IMG/VR virus record: IMGVR_UViG_3300020020_000028
Coordinates: 1-64,000 of that record
Direction: 5' to 3' (one strand)
Length of the DNA stretch: 64,000 nucleotides
Source of the DNA: a virus
Part shown: positions 1 to 8,857 of the stretch, piece by piece
Numbering within the stretch: position 1 is the stretch's first letter
How the letters are laid out: each line of letters opens with the position of its first letter
The notes under the pieces: model-generated
Seen by the model: only the letters and a program-made list of their open reading frames with translations
What the model was told of the DNA's origin: nothing
Database searches by the model: none
Position numbers and translations under genes: made by a program

Positions 1-672
1 ATGGAACTCATAGCAATGCCAGTTCCCGTCACCCTTATTCCCACTAAACAACGTGTTCCAGTCGTAGTCGGCCAGCGTGTTAGCGAAGTTGCCACCGTCC
101 ACCGTGACGCGGAGCCCGCCCGTAGGACTCTCGAACAGGAAGTAACAACTCCCGCCACCGGATTGGCAATTACTGCCGTTGAAGTAGTTCGGGCGATGAT
201 CAACCGTTAGTCCAATGCCTGCGTTCGTGCGGATGAAATAACGAATCCACACCTCTGTCTTGCGTGTGGTGAGATCGGTCCAGTCGTAGAGCAAGAATCC
301 GCTGGCGTTCACCGCACCGTCATCAATCCAATGTCGCTGCCCACGTCCTCCAGCACCACCGCTATAATTCGCGGCAGACACTACTTCTTCGCAGTGGCCC
401 TCTATTGCGGCCTCATCGTTTTCTTGTTTGATGCCAGTTTGCACACCGTCGAGTCCAGCACCTCCACAACCAAAGTCGTGAACACGATCCGTCGTCCAAC
501 CTTGCGCACTAGTAAATGACGTTTCAAATATGCACGTCACGCCAAGTTGAGCACAAGTGATACCACTGGTCGTTAGCGGTGCCGCAACAGATGGCTTTCC
601 CGGTGCCGGAGGTTGCCATCCGGTTAGTAGATAGAGAAAGGAAAGAACCGCTACCGATTTAAGTAGAGTCAT
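1..672 (-). CDS. secreted lectin/LamG-like protein, C-terminus cut by window edge
   Basis: The reading frame is open from an ATG at 672 to the window edge, 224 codons with no stop. The first ~20 residues look like a signal peptide (MTLLKSVAVLSFLYLLTGW) followed by a Pro-rich stretch. The rest is rich in Gly, Trp, Tyr and paired Cys, with beta-sandwich-like text such as VWIRYFIRTNAG and GLRVTVDGGNFAN, as in concanavalin-like or polysaccharide-lyase-like modules. It starts one base after the upstream glycosyltransferase-like gene, so it is the last visible gene of the morphogenesis operon. A role in glycan binding or cleavage is inference from fold impression only. Confidence 0.6.
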   Translation of the reverse strand, partial: MTLLKSVAVLSFLYLLTGWQPPAPGKPSVAAPLTTSGITCAQLGVTCIFETSFTSAQGWTTDRVHDFGCGGAGLDGVQTGIKQENDEAAIEGHCEEVVSAANYSGGAGGRGQRHWIDDGAVNASGFLLYDWTDLTTRKTEVWIRYFIRTNAGIGLTVDHRPNYFNGSNCQSGGGSCYFLFESPTGGLRVTVDGGNFANTLADYDWNTLFSGNKGDGNWHCYEFH

Positions 673-673
673 C

Positions 674-1552
674 TTAGTAGATCACTCCCGTTACACGATC
701 CACGTGTCCAAATCGCAACGCCGTATCGATGATGTAGGGATACTTCTTCTTCGCGTACTGCGGCCAGCCCGCTTTTGCCAGCATCCCACGCTTGATGTTC
801 TCTGCGCTCCACCACAAATCAGTCGTGCCACCCGACGAACACGTTACGCCGGACGGATCGGTCCAAACCTTTGATGGATTTTGGAAAATACGACGGACCT
901 TATGAGGATAGCCGGGAACGTCGAACGTCTCGATGTCCGGTTCGCGAGCCCATGCTTCGAATAGCGACCGATGAACGAGTAGCGCGCCTGTCGGAACACC
1001 TCGAACCCAAATCACATCGCCCGGTTTCCAATCACGATAGGCACGAGTACCTCCGTCGCGATAGGCAAGTGGCTCCGGTCCCATCAGTTCGATACCACCT
1101 GTTTTGCCGTGACGAATTTCGGCTGAGCCCTTGATATGGTACAGACCAGAAACAACTGGAGGTGCGAGCTTCCTCTCCATCTTCCAGAACCAACGGTCGA
1201 ACTCAATCAGCGCTTGTGGCGGCGGACAAGTGTCATCCTCGATGAAGAGTAGAGCCTTGAATGATTCGCGCAACAGCGCGTCCACAAGAATGTTCTGAGC
1301 CGTCGCCACATCGAATCCCGTCGGTGTTGAGCGAACCGCAGCCCAATTCGGTGGGACAACCATGCCTTGCATGGCGTTGTACCAGTGGATGTGGACCATA
1401 CCAAGCGTTGGCGTGCCAATGAGAATCCCTGTCTGCGTGATGCCGGGAGACGGATTAATCGGAGAAAGTGCGAGAGCTTCGACCTCCGCAGTCTGTTCAG
1501 GCGTCAGCAAACCGATGGAAGATGGAAGCCCATTGAGTAGTGTCTGATTCAT
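674..1552 (-). CDS. glycosyltransferase-like protein (GT-A type)
   Basis: 292 residues. A hydrophobic strand followed by an acidic metal-binding motif (LLFIEDDTCPP, about residue 100) and a later tract (PTGALLVHRSLFEAW) resemble small GT-A-fold glycosyltransferases found in phage genomes. The start overlaps the stop of the preceding gene by four bases. Its position beside two methyltransferase-like genes suggests a set that modifies virion proteins, DNA or a glycan. Donor and acceptor cannot be read from the sequence. Confidence 0.55.
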   Translation of the reverse strand: MNQTLLNGLPSSIGLLTPEQTAEVEALALSPINPSPGITQTGILIGTPTLGMVHIHWYNAMQGMVVPPNWAAVRSTPTGFDVATAQNILVDALLRESFKALLFIEDDTCPPPQALIEFDRWFWKMERKLAPPVVSGLYHIKGSAEIRHGKTGGIELMGPEPLAYRDGGTRAYRDWKPGDVIWVRGVPTGALLVHRSLFEAWAREPDIETFDVPGYPHKVRRIFQNPSKVWTDPSGVTCSSGGTTDLWWSAENIKRGMLAKAGWPQYAKKKYPYIIDTALRFGHVDRVTGVIY

Positions 1553-1878
1553 CGCTGTTCCTCCACCTGAATATCAGTACGAATCAGTCTACCGTTATCT
1601 TCCACTCTGAAGTACCTCACCTTGAATTCCTGTTGATGATGTTCCACTGGAGGGGCAAACTGAAAAACCATCTCTTGTGGTAATGTCTTTAGCACCGCTG
1701 GCAAAGACTCTGCGAACAGAACGTTATTACGGAACAACAAAGCTGTGTAACAACCTCCGATCACACCTGTTGTGAAGTTCTGTGAAAGAGATGCAAAGGG
1801 CTTCTCACTCTCAATCTTCATCCGATAGCCGTCTGATTCATAGACCACCCCAGACTCGCGACTGACATCGTAGGTCAT
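1549..1878 (-). CDS. hypothetical protein
   Basis: 109 residues from the ATG at 1878, which overlaps the previous stop (ATGA). A longer frame upstream would overlap the methyltransferase gene by 58 bases, so the shorter start is preferred. Beta-rich composition, no recognised domain. It is translationally coupled between the CmcI-like and glycosyltransferase-like genes. Confidence 0.7.
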   Translation of the reverse strand: MTYDVSRESGVVYESDGYRMKIESEKPFASLSQNFTTGVIGGCYTALLFRNNVLFAESLPAVLKTLPQEMVFQFAPPVEHHQQEFKVRYFRVEDNGRLIRTDIQVEEQR

Positions 1879-2624
1879 GAGTGCACCTTCACTCTCTCCA
1901 GCCACCCTCCAGGGTGCATGGTCAAGAGCCAACGCTCAGAAACGATATCGTGACGCCACTCGTTGGGGTGCTCCGCGAGGTAAGACTCCAACGCGCCTCG
2001 CGCACCTCGATCATGAGGCCATGCCACATTCGTATCCTCGACAACCAACCGATCACCTACACGACAAGCCGGTGCGTACAATTCGAGTTCCGCCCGAACA
2101 TGCGCTTCTGAATGGTCAGAATCAAGTACCACCAGTAAAGGCGCACTTGTATCACGAGCATCAATTAATGACTTCGCTAACTGTGGATCGACCGAACTCG
2201 CTGTAACAAACGCGATACGCGGATGTTTCGCGTTCGGTTGACGATGTGTCGGATCGATATCTACGCTGTAGACCCTACCATCGATCCCTAACATATCCAT
2301 CAAGAACGCGAACCACATAGCCGATCCACCAGCAAAGGTACCCATCTCTAACACAGTCTTAGGCCGCACGCGAACCATGATGTCGTGGTACGCCCACAGA
2401 TCATTCGGACACTTCAACATCCCGATCCCAAGAAAATTCGTAAAACCCCACGTATGCGTGACAGCGTTATACCAAACTTCATGATATTTCTGGAGTAACG
2501 CCGCGTTCGTCTGCATCGTTTCGGTGATCTGTGCTGTGATAATCTCAAGCGACGTCGGAGACGTATTGACCTTGGTTAGAGGCTCGGGAGTAGGCATCTT
2601 AACGACGTTTGATTTCTTCGTCAT
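1875..2624 (-). CDS. CmcI-like class I methyltransferase/hydroxylase family protein
   Basis: 249 residues from the ATG at 2624 (ATGA overlap with the previous gene). The order of motifs matches the cephalosporin hydroxylase/rhamnosyl O-methyltransferase (CmcI) family: an aromatic N-terminal segment (HEVWYNAVTHTWGFTNFLG), then VLEMGTFAGGSAMWFAF as the SAM-binding loop, VYSVDIDP, VVLDSDHSEAHV and VVEDTNVAWP. Known members methylate or hydroxylate small molecules or sugars. Together with the neighbouring glycosyltransferase-like gene it may decorate a glycan; the substrate is unknown. Confidence 0.75.
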   Translation of the reverse strand: MTKKSNVVKMPTPEPLTKVNTSPTSLEIITAQITETMQTNAALLQKYHEVWYNAVTHTWGFTNFLGIGMLKCPNDLWAYHDIMVRVRPKTVLEMGTFAGGSAMWFAFLMDMLGIDGRVYSVDIDPTHRQPNAKHPRIAFVTASSVDPQLAKSLIDARDTSAPLLVVLDSDHSEAHVRAELELYAPACRVGDRLVVEDTNVAWPHDRGARGALESYLAEHPNEWRHDIVSERWLLTMHPGGWLERVKVHS

Positions 2625-3145
2625 GACTTCCTCCCATTCACCGGCTGAGCCTGCATCACTGCGTTGTACCCAAAGGTTCCATGCGTTCCAGGTACGCGAT
2701 GCACCTGAAGCGTGTGCCACGGCTTCGGGATTGGCCTGCCTAACGTCGGGGCCTGCTCATAGAAGGGAAGACGGGGGTCAAGCCACGCAAACGACTGTTC
2801 AACCACTCTCGTTTTGTGTGTCGGATCCGAGAGCCAACCATGCGATCCATCACCACCATAAGGACCACTCACATATGCGGTACCTTTTAACCGAAGGATA
2901 CGATGGATCTCATCCCAAAACCGAAAGAAGTCTGTCGGCTCTAGATATTCCAGTACGTGAGTGATAATTGCGGTGTGAACACACCCATCTGGCAGTGGAA
3001 ATGGAAGTTGCAGAGGGTTGTGTCCCAAATCTGCCATTGTGACCGCACCGTCCTGAGGTACGCCACCGAGTGAGATATCGAGAACAACACCCTGTTTTCT
3101 TGCTAAGAGTTTTTGAATCTTCTGTTTCTGAAATTTTAGCCCCAC
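2621..3145 (-). CDS. methyltransferase type 11-like protein
   Basis: 174 residues from a GTG. It resembles short SAM-dependent methyltransferases: VLDISLGG in place of the usual glycine-rich loop, TMADLGHNPLQLPFPLPDGC, then IITHVLEYLEPTDFFRFWDEIHRILRLKGTA, the typical HVLEH...R(V/I)LKPGG region. The SAM loop is poorly conserved, so activity is uncertain. It overlaps the CmcI-like gene downstream. Confidence 0.65.
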   Translation of the reverse strand: MGLKFQKQKIQKLLARKQGVVLDISLGGVPQDGAVTMADLGHNPLQLPFPLPDGCVHTAIITHVLEYLEPTDFFRFWDEIHRILRLKGTAYVSGPYGGDGSHGWLSDPTHKTRVVEQSFAWLDPRLPFYEQAPTLGRPIPKPWHTLQVHRVPGTHGTFGYNAVMQAQPVNGRKS

Positions 3146-3175
3146 GCTAAACCTCTTTTCTGTCCCACTGTCTTA

Positions 3176-3208
3176 CTGGTGCAGCACCGCCGAGTAGTGC
3201 TGCACCAG
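3176..3208. repeat. perfect 12-bp inverted repeat in an intergenic gap
   Basis: CTGGTGCAGCAC and its exact complement are separated by nine bases, between two minus-strand structural genes. On the transcribed strand no T-run follows, so it is not a canonical intrinsic terminator. It may be an mRNA-stabilising or processing hairpin. Confidence 0.7.
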
Positions 3209-3226
3209 CCTTCGAGAACCATCGAC

Positions 3227-3841
3227 CTACGTACCGAACGACCAGTTGTAGGTGATATTGAGCGCCTGTGAGTTGGACTTCGATGACGACGCAAACGTCG
3301 CCAACGAGATCGCCGTGCCCGAACCGATGGATTGATGAGCGTACTGCGCAAGGCAGTTGATCACCACGTTGTTGGAAATGTGAGAAGAAGCGTACTGCCA
3401 GGACTGGCTGAGCGTCCATGCACCGGCAAGAGCTTGCGAAGCCGCAACGTTGGCTCGCGAGGCGCCTGCCTGATTGACGGTGGAGTTGGATTGTGTTCCA
3501 TACTCCGACGACATGACCGTCTGAGACGAAAAATTCGACGACTGCGCCTCTGTGTGCTGGCCAAGACCCCAGTACGACGCATGTGACGAATTGGCCAGTC
3601 CTACGAAATTACGGACGATCTGTCCGTGTCCGTAACTGGTGATGATATTCTCGTGCCAGTCCCCTGCCTTCTCCTCACCTGTTTTGAGATCGACCAGTGC
3701 CCCGCGAATGAACCCTCTCACTGTTGCGCCTTCGCGGAGGCCCTGACGACGACGCTTTCCTGCCCTTGGAGGCAGGCCATCCTGTTCCATCACGTGGAGT
3801 GATCCATCGTGAAGGTGAATGCGTTCGCCCTTTTTGAACAT
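3227..3841 (-). CDS. putative structural protein, Ser/Asn/Gln-rich
   Basis: 204 residues. The N-terminus is basic (GKRRRQGLREGA). The C-terminal two thirds is rich in Ser, Ala, Asn and Gln (VRNFVGLANSSHASYWGLGQ onward), as in beta-rich virion surface or tail-proximal proteins. It lies downstream of the capsid genes, where connector or minor structural proteins are expected. No domain assigned. Confidence 0.65.
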   Translation of the reverse strand: MFKKGERIHLHDGSLHVMEQDGLPPRAGKRRRQGLREGATVRGFIRGALVDLKTGEEKAGDWHENIITSYGHGQIVRNFVGLANSSHASYWGLGQHTEAQSSNFSSQTVMSSEYGTQSNSTVNQAGASRANVAASQALAGAWTLSQSWQYASSHISNNVVINCLAQYAHQSIGSGTAISLATFASSSKSNSQALNITYNWSFGT

Positions 3842-3850
3842 CGTTCGCTC

Positions 3851-4114
3851 CTATGCCTGAGTCATTCGGCGCAGCTTTGCTCGTGCTTTGCGCGCAACTT
3901 TACCATTCACTTTGGGATTCGCACGTCGGATCGATCCGTCTACCAAACGACAGTAAACATCATTGTCCGTTGTCCGAAAAACCAAAGTTCCCTTCGATGT
4001 CCTCGTTTCACGAGGTACGAATACCTGACGCGGATTGTAAACTCGCCGGGATGAATCAACAGGATGCCGTTGATCGTCGTCTGTGCGAACGTCGTCTTTA
4101 GGTTGAGTATCCAT
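3851..4114 (-). CDS. hypothetical small basic protein
   Basis: 87 residues with a charged N-terminus and a very basic C-terminus (KVNGKVARKARAKLRRMTQA). The segment VFRTTDNDVYCRLVDGSIRRANPK looks like a short beta domain. It sits between the major capsid protein and a structural gene; function unknown. Confidence 0.6.
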   Translation of the reverse strand: MDTQPKDDVRTDDDQRHPVDSSRRVYNPRQVFVPRETRTSKGTLVFRTTDNDVYCRLVDGSIRRANPKVNGKVARKARAKLRRMTQA

Positions 4115-4191
4115 CTCTATTCATCCCGGCGAAGAAAAAGATAATCCGACCGCTGTGAGTGCTCCTCTCCAACGGTCAGATAATCCGATGT

Positions 4192-5277
4192 TTACGTGAG
4201 TGTGCCGATGCAGATACCGCTATCGCCGTTGTAGTCCGAACGGACGCGCGGAATCATGATCGCCATGACCAGATTGTGGATGGTGAACCCATCCAGCGAG
4301 GTCCACGGAATGACCGTCGGAGGCTGTCCGACAACCATATCGATGACATCCGACGTCATCTGCACGAGTGCCACCTTGGTCGCTGGCAGCAAGTCTGCGA
4401 CGCGAACCGCCTGAAGACTCTCGATCTGAAGCAGACGCTGACGGATCGTGAGGCCCTGCGCGTTGTTTGTCGCGTTGTAATCGCTGTCGAGCGCATTGCC
4501 AACAACAGTCGGCACGTACAGACGGTACGGACCGAACTTCTTGTTGTTCTGCAAATCAGCGATCATCGCCTGTGTCTGCGAGAACACCGTTGCACCCACA
4601 GGAACCGTGGACCACGCCGCCGCAGTCAGCGTCTCTGCTTCGGCTCCGGGAGCGTTCAGAAGTCCCGGTGCGGAGTAACCCGCAACCTTGAGTTCCTGAC
4701 CGTCCAGAGTCGTCGCACCGTTGATCGCTGCGTCTTCGATAGCCTCGTTGACTGCACGAACACACTGCTTGACCATGCTCACATCGAGCGGAGTTCCGAC
4801 ACGCTGAGACGTCTTCAGCGTTCGAATATCGATCTCGAACCCGTCCGTCGTGAGATAAATGGGCAAACGGTTCGGCGTGACAATCGGCAGCTTGTTCTCA
4901 CCGCGAGCCGAGGGGCTCATGGTGCGCTGTGCAGCGCCGATCTTGTTGCTCGAATTCCACTCAAGCTGTGCGATGCTGAGTGGATCCGTGAGGTTGTACG
5001 TCAACCCCGCGGCCATGATGTCAGCAGCGAACGTCAGCCTCTGAAGACCAACTTCCACCACCGCACGATCAATCGCGACCTGTGCCTTGTCCTGCATCGG
5101 AGCAAGCGCACGGAACTCGTTTTCGACCGCTGCCATCATGCGATAGCCGGGACGCCGCATCGCGGGTACCGACCATCCACCAACCTCCTGAAGTGCTCGC
5201 ATGACCACGTTGGTCAACGGGCTATTACCCTGCCAGTTCGAATCCGAACCGGCCATGAATCTCATTTCCTTTGACAT
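4192..5277 (-). CDS. major capsid protein, encapsulin-like HK97 fold
   Basis: 361 residues. The layout matches phage capsid proteins related to encapsulins: a helical N-terminal part, a long central region (LPIYLTTDGFEIDIRTLKTSQRVGTPLDV, then VKQCVRAVNEAIEDAAINGA) and a C-terminal TSDVIDMVVGQPP...WTSLDGFTIHNLVMAIMIPRVRSDYNGDSGI with the closing strand typical of the group. It follows the protease/scaffold and decoration-like genes, the usual head-gene order. It would form the icosahedral shell. No long N-terminal scaffold domain is present; that role is likely in the gene at 5860-7320. Confidence 0.85.
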   Translation of the reverse strand: MSKEMRFMAGSDSNWQGNSPLTNVVMRALQEVGGWSVPAMRRPGYRMMAAVENEFRALAPMQDKAQVAIDRAVVEVGLQRLTFAADIMAAGLTYNLTDPLSIAQLEWNSSNKIGAAQRTMSPSARGENKLPIVTPNRLPIYLTTDGFEIDIRTLKTSQRVGTPLDVSMVKQCVRAVNEAIEDAAINGATTLDGQELKVAGYSAPGLLNAPGAEAETLTAAAWSTVPVGATVFSQTQAMIADLQNNKKFGPYRLYVPTVVGNALDSDYNATNNAQGLTIRQRLLQIESLQAVRVADLLPATKVALVQMTSDVIDMVVGQPPTVIPWTSLDGFTIHNLVMAIMIPRVRSDYNGDSGICIGTLT

Positions 5278-5331
5278 CGCATATCTCCTTGTCTGAGCCC
5301 TAAATCGGCCTTCGAATCTAAGCCAGATGGC

Positions 5332-5769
5332 TTAGAGGGCCTCGACGCGGATGCGCGTCAATGCGGCCGTTGCCGTCTTGTTTTCGAGTGCGCTGAAGAG
5401 AGCCACGGTGGCGCTCAGCTTCAACTGTCCGAGCGTTCCCAGCGAACCAAGCAGATCGCCTGCTTCAACCGCCGATCCCGATGCGATGAACATCCATGCG
5501 TGTGCGCCTTTGTGAAGGATCGAAACCTCCATCAAGTCACCCGCCGCATAGACATCACCGACACCTTTGTTGAGCATCGCCTGATCCGTCGCGACTGCCG
5601 GAGGACCGGCAATGTCAGCGGCAGCGAGCTTCCAGCGGATGATTCCGCCGACGTTATCACGCGCAACGAGCGCGCCGGGGTAGATCTCTGCCGCAGCAGC
5701 GAGATCCCCGATCTGGGTGCGTGAGCCACCCAAGTACACCGTGTTCGGGTTGTTTCTGGTGATCGACAT
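5332..5769 (-). CDS. capsid decoration / head-stabilising-like protein
   Basis: 145 residues, alanine- and glycine-rich with predicted beta strands (YPGALVARDNVGGIIRWKLAAAD, GDLMEVSILHKGAHAWMFIASGSAVEAGDLLGSLG). Its size and its place between the protease/scaffold and the major capsid gene fit the DUF2190-like or lambda gpD-type slot. The call rests on context and composition. Confidence 0.6.
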   Translation of the reverse strand: MSITRNNPNTVYLGGSRTQIGDLAAAAEIYPGALVARDNVGGIIRWKLAAADIAGPPAVATDQAMLNKGVGDVYAAGDLMEVSILHKGAHAWMFIASGSAVEAGDLLGSLGTLGQLKLSATVALFSALENKTATAALTRIRVEAL

Positions 5770-5859
5770 TTTCCATTCTCCTCAATTGACCGGCCAACTT
5801 CTAACTGTAATGATGTCCCACGACCACCTACAATTAGCAGAAGCCTGTCGGCTCTGACC

Positions 5860-7320
5860 TTAGTTGACCGTCTTCGACTGGAGTGCCTTCAGAGGCTCTG
5901 CGTACGGATTCGGAGGCGTGAAATCATCCTGCTTCACAGATGCGTGGCGTTCCTGAGGAATGCCACGTCCGCTGAAATCAGGAATCTCGACACGAGCGTA
6001 CGCCGCCAACTGCTTCAGTGCAGGCGTATTCATCGCCTTCAGTTCCTCTTCGGTATTCGCTCCGAGATCCTTCAACTGCGAAATGAGCGAACCGCGAAGA
6101 GCATCCTCTTCCGCCTTGTGGTGTTCGAGCAGCGTCTTGAAGAACGGTGGCGCCTTCGCCAACCAGTCCTCTTCGGACGGTGCCTGCTCTGCGGTCTTGA
6201 GACGCTCCTCAGCGACCTTTAGACGCGCATTGGTGTTCGTCAATTCGGTTTCGAGCTTGCTCGTGTTACGCTCGGCCGACTTACGCGCGTCCGACGCCGC
6301 TCGAAACTCTTCGAGTCGTGAGTCGCCGCAGGCTTCGAGCATTCCCTCGTCGCCGTCCTTGAACCCGCTGTACCGGTCAGTGACCAGTTCAGCGATCAAC
6401 TCTGCTCTCGTGCTCTTTTCCATTTTCCTGTCTCCTTGTTTGCAGCCGCAACCAGCGGCTTTCAGTTGCGGCTTAGCTGCCGCTGTCCTGCCCGAACCCG
6501 GTATCGTAGAACTATGACACCCGCACTCGGACGGCGCGGATATAGACGCCATCCGGATCTTCCCATTCCCATTACACGCTTCGCAGGGATTGCCTTTCAG
6601 ATTCCCCGACCCCTTGCACATCGGACAATCTTTCTTTTTCTTCACTCCACTTCCAACCTGTGCGCCGGGAACCATCGGAGCGAGAGTTCGAAGAAGATCA
6701 TGGACGTCATCGACGCACTCTAATTCCATTCGATCCGATAACATCCTCATCGATGCTGCGCGATGCGATCCACATCCCATCTCAATGGAACACGCACCTC
6801 GACCACCCGGAAGAAACGCCAGATGATCACCAACGACTTCCTTCCATGATGCTGTGTACTTCTTACCGTTGAATTCTCCAGGTTTATCATCCGTGACCAC
6901 GAACGCGCCTACAGACACTTCTTCCGATTCTCCTGAGAGCAATCGCTCGTACATCTCAGGGTGCAATTCCTTTGCACGCCTAGAATCGATCCACGCCTCG
7001 CAGAGCAACTTCTTCCCCTGCACACGAGGATTGAACACGAGTCCGATGCCGCTCTCCGCAAGAATGTCGGGACTATTCGCTGAACACTGCCGTCCATTCT
7101 TCTTCGGATGATAAAGTGTTGCGGGCTTCCTATCCCATGTCCTCGCATACTTCTCCAATGTGGACAGAGGCACAAATTCTGGTGTCTCGGCATTCACCGC
7201 ATGAATGACGCCTTCCATCAGTGCGACTACAGGTACCACGAGGTACGGTCGCCCGTCGTATGTGTCCATACGCACGGATCCTGTCGCGCCTCGAAGATGT
7301 AACGTTCTGATAGAAGACAT
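5860..7320 (-). CDS. prohead protease (DUF2213-like) fused to scaffold, with a DnaJ-type zinc finger
   Basis: 486 residues. Residues ~1-200 match DUF2213-type head maturation proteases (TLYHPKKNG, LLCEAWIDSRRAKEL, LSGESEEVSVGAF, then VVGDHLAFLPGGRGACS). Around residue 230 an insertion CPMCKGSGNLKGNPCEACNG contains two CxxCxGxG-type repeats, as in the DnaJ zinc-binding domain. The C-terminal ~200 residues are charged and coiled-coil-like (ARLKVAEERLKTAEQAPSEEDW), as expected of a scaffold. Family knowledge suggests that this protein cleaves scaffold during head assembly and builds the inner core. The zinc finger is unusual. Confidence 0.8.
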   Translation of the reverse strand: MSSIRTLHLRGATGSVRMDTYDGRPYLVVPVVALMEGVIHAVNAETPEFVPLSTLEKYARTWDRKPATLYHPKKNGRQCSANSPDILAESGIGLVFNPRVQGKKLLCEAWIDSRRAKELHPEMYERLLSGESEEVSVGAFVVTDDKPGEFNGKKYTASWKEVVGDHLAFLPGGRGACSIEMGCGSHRAASMRMLSDRMELECVDDVHDLLRTLAPMVPGAQVGSGVKKKKDCPMCKGSGNLKGNPCEACNGNGKIRMASISAPSECGCHSSTIPGSGRTAAAKPQLKAAGCGCKQGDRKMEKSTRAELIAELVTDRYSGFKDGDEGMLEACGDSRLEEFRAASDARKSAERNTSKLETELTNTNARLKVAEERLKTAEQAPSEEDWLAKAPPFFKTLLEHHKAEEDALRGSLISQLKDLGANTEEELKAMNTPALKQLAAYARVEIPDFSGRGIPQERHASVKQDDFTPPNPYAEPLKALQSKTVN

Positions 7321-7413
7321 AAGAATCCTGTAACGAAAATCTTCGTTTTAGAACCAGCTAAATTGTATGAAAAAGAGAAAAAGCAGAGCGGTGTTACCCG
7401 CCCTGCCAAACAA

Positions 7414-7797
7414 TCAAACCTTCAAGTACCCGACGCGCTTCGTATCTTTGTCAATCTGCACGACGACTTCACCAGACTTCACATTCGCGTTCAGCTTCCC
7501 ACGAATGTACTGCGCACCCCACTCGTAGGTTTCCTGCGCGACACCACCGATGAGCACCGATCCGCCCGAAGAGAATCCATCCCCTCGGATCTCGAACTTC
7601 CCACCGGGCGTCCCGGTGACGATCACATCCGGGTACGTCTTCCCAGCAGCCGCACGCGCACTGCTAACAGCATCATTTGCAACCTTCGTGACGGCATCCG
7701 CGACAGCCTGAGCACCGACAACAGCAGCCGTTTTCTCAGCCTGCGCCTTTTCGTCTGCTTTGAACTTTTCTTCAACTGTCTGAGTCGTTGTTGACAT
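7414..7797 (-). CDS. virion protein with Ig/IPT-like C-terminal domain
   Basis: 127 residues. Residues 1-50 form an alanine-rich amphipathic helix. The C-terminal half (VIVTGTPGGKFEIRGDGFSSGGSVLIGGVAQETYEWGAQ) resembles IPT/TIG immunoglobulin-like folds that decorate phage heads and tails. The assignment is by text pattern only. Confidence 0.6.
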   Translation of the reverse strand: MSTTTQTVEEKFKADEKAQAEKTAAVVGAQAVADAVTKVANDAVSSARAAAGKTYPDVIVTGTPGGKFEIRGDGFSSGGSVLIGGVAQETYEWGAQYIRGKLNANVKSGEVVVQIDKDTKRVGYLKV

Positions 7798-7814
7798 GTT
7801 AGATCTCCTTTGAG

Positions 7815-8168
7815 TTACTTATGGTTTTTCAGTCTATCGACAATTGAGTCGATCTGTTTACGTGTTGTTACATTTTCGTTCTCGTTGACTAACTCTGTCT
7901 CTACCATTTTCTGCGTCTCTTCAACGCCATTCGCGACTCCGGCAATCCTGACATGAGTTTCGTCAGCCTCAAGCCGAGTTATCTCTGCTAATTCGGCTGC
8001 AATTCGTGCTGTATCTTCTCTTAGTGCATCAACCTGAATTTTTCGTTCGGTTGCCCATCGACGCAGCGTAATTCGCCAACACCAATGCAAATACACCAAA
8101 TAGCAAAGAACCATTATGGTTCCAGCACCAATTAATAGCTGACCCCACATCCAATCCGGCACGTTCAA
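7815..8168 (-). CDS. small membrane protein with coiled coil
   Basis: 117 residues. One N-terminal membrane segment (LLIGAGTIMVLCYLVYLHW) is followed by a long charged coiled coil. The form recalls spanin or membrane-tether proteins, but no lipobox or partner is recognised. It is the fourth of a run of small membrane or charged genes read after the MuF gene. Confidence 0.65.
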   Translation of the reverse strand: MNVPDWMWGQLLIGAGTIMVLCYLVYLHWCWRITLRRWATERKIQVDALREDTARIAAELAEITRLEADETHVRIAGVANGVEETQKMVETELVNENENVTTRKQIDSIVDRLKNHK

Positions 8169-8359
8169 TCGCTCCTCCGTCTTCTTTTATTCCGACGGTC
8201 GATCAGGACTTTTAATTCGCGATCAACGCTATTCAAGCGTTCTCGCACTTCAATGAGAGCTTTGCGTTCTGCTTCATTAATTGCAATCTCTTCATCAAAA
8301 CGAAGAAGTTGCTTCTCTTTCATCAACGAATCACCTGTCAGCCATCTCAATACGTTCAT
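8165..8359 (-). CDS. small charged coiled-coil protein
   Basis: 64 residues, almost all charged or leucine heptad-like (DEEIAINEAERKALIEVRERLNSVDRELKVLIDRR) with a basic tail. It overlaps the next gene by four bases. Function unknown. Confidence 0.6.
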   Translation of the reverse strand: MNVLRWLTGDSLMKEKQLLRFDEEIAINEAERKALIEVRERLNSVDRELKVLIDRRNKRRRRSD

Positions 8360-8377
8360 CGCCCCTGTCTTCGCCGT

Positions 8378-8857
8378 TTATGACGGCTTATTCATTTCGT
8401 CGAATGAATTAACAAGTTTCCGGCGGCGATAACTCCGCCATGACCCATACGCGGTCATGATAATCGGAAAAAAGAATGAAAGCCTTACCAACGCACGCAA
8501 CGCAGTCAACTTAGGCGATAATTGATCAGGAATAGCTGCTGGTAAATAGAAAGCCGCAATGCCAGCAAATAAAAACCATCCTGGAATCGTGAGACGAATA
8601 ATCTCTGCCTCGACATTTCCATCAGCAAGACATAGATTCGCGAGTCCAACAGCGGCTTCTTCCTCGTCTAACCGATCTTGTTCGATACTAACATCGTCTT
8701 TTCTGTTACAACGCATCGCTAACTGTTTAGCAAGCGTGGTACGAACAACCGCTCGGTCCTGAATAGCTTGCCATAATATCCATGACTTGCCGCAAAACGC
8801 CACAAGTGCAAGCAAGAAAAATGAGATCTCCCAACCAGATGCGTTATGTGGAAACAT
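8378..8857 (-). CDS. multi-pass membrane protein
   Basis: 159 residues with about three hydrophobic segments (FFLLALVAFCGKSWILW; GWFLFAGIAAFYLPAAI; LVRLSFFFPIIMTAYG) and a charged soluble loop between the first two. Holin-like or virion-membrane roles are possible; no family recognised. Confidence 0.65.
   Translation of the reverse strand: MFPHNASGWEISFFLLALVAFCGKSWILWQAIQDRAVVRTTLAKQLAMRCNRKDDVSIEQDRLDEEEAAVGLANLCLADGNVEAEIIRLTIPGWFLFAGIAAFYLPAAIPDQLSPKLTALRALVRLSFFFPIIMTAYGSWRSYRRRKLVNSFDEMNKPS

Noticed and set aside
3176-3208. Intrinsic terminator after the structural gene at 3227
   Set aside because: Perfect hairpin, but no T-run on the minus strand after it.
4159-5274. Plus-strand frame of 371 codons opposite the major capsid gene
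   Set aside because: Arg/His-rich shadow of the capsid frame on the other strand; no start signals.
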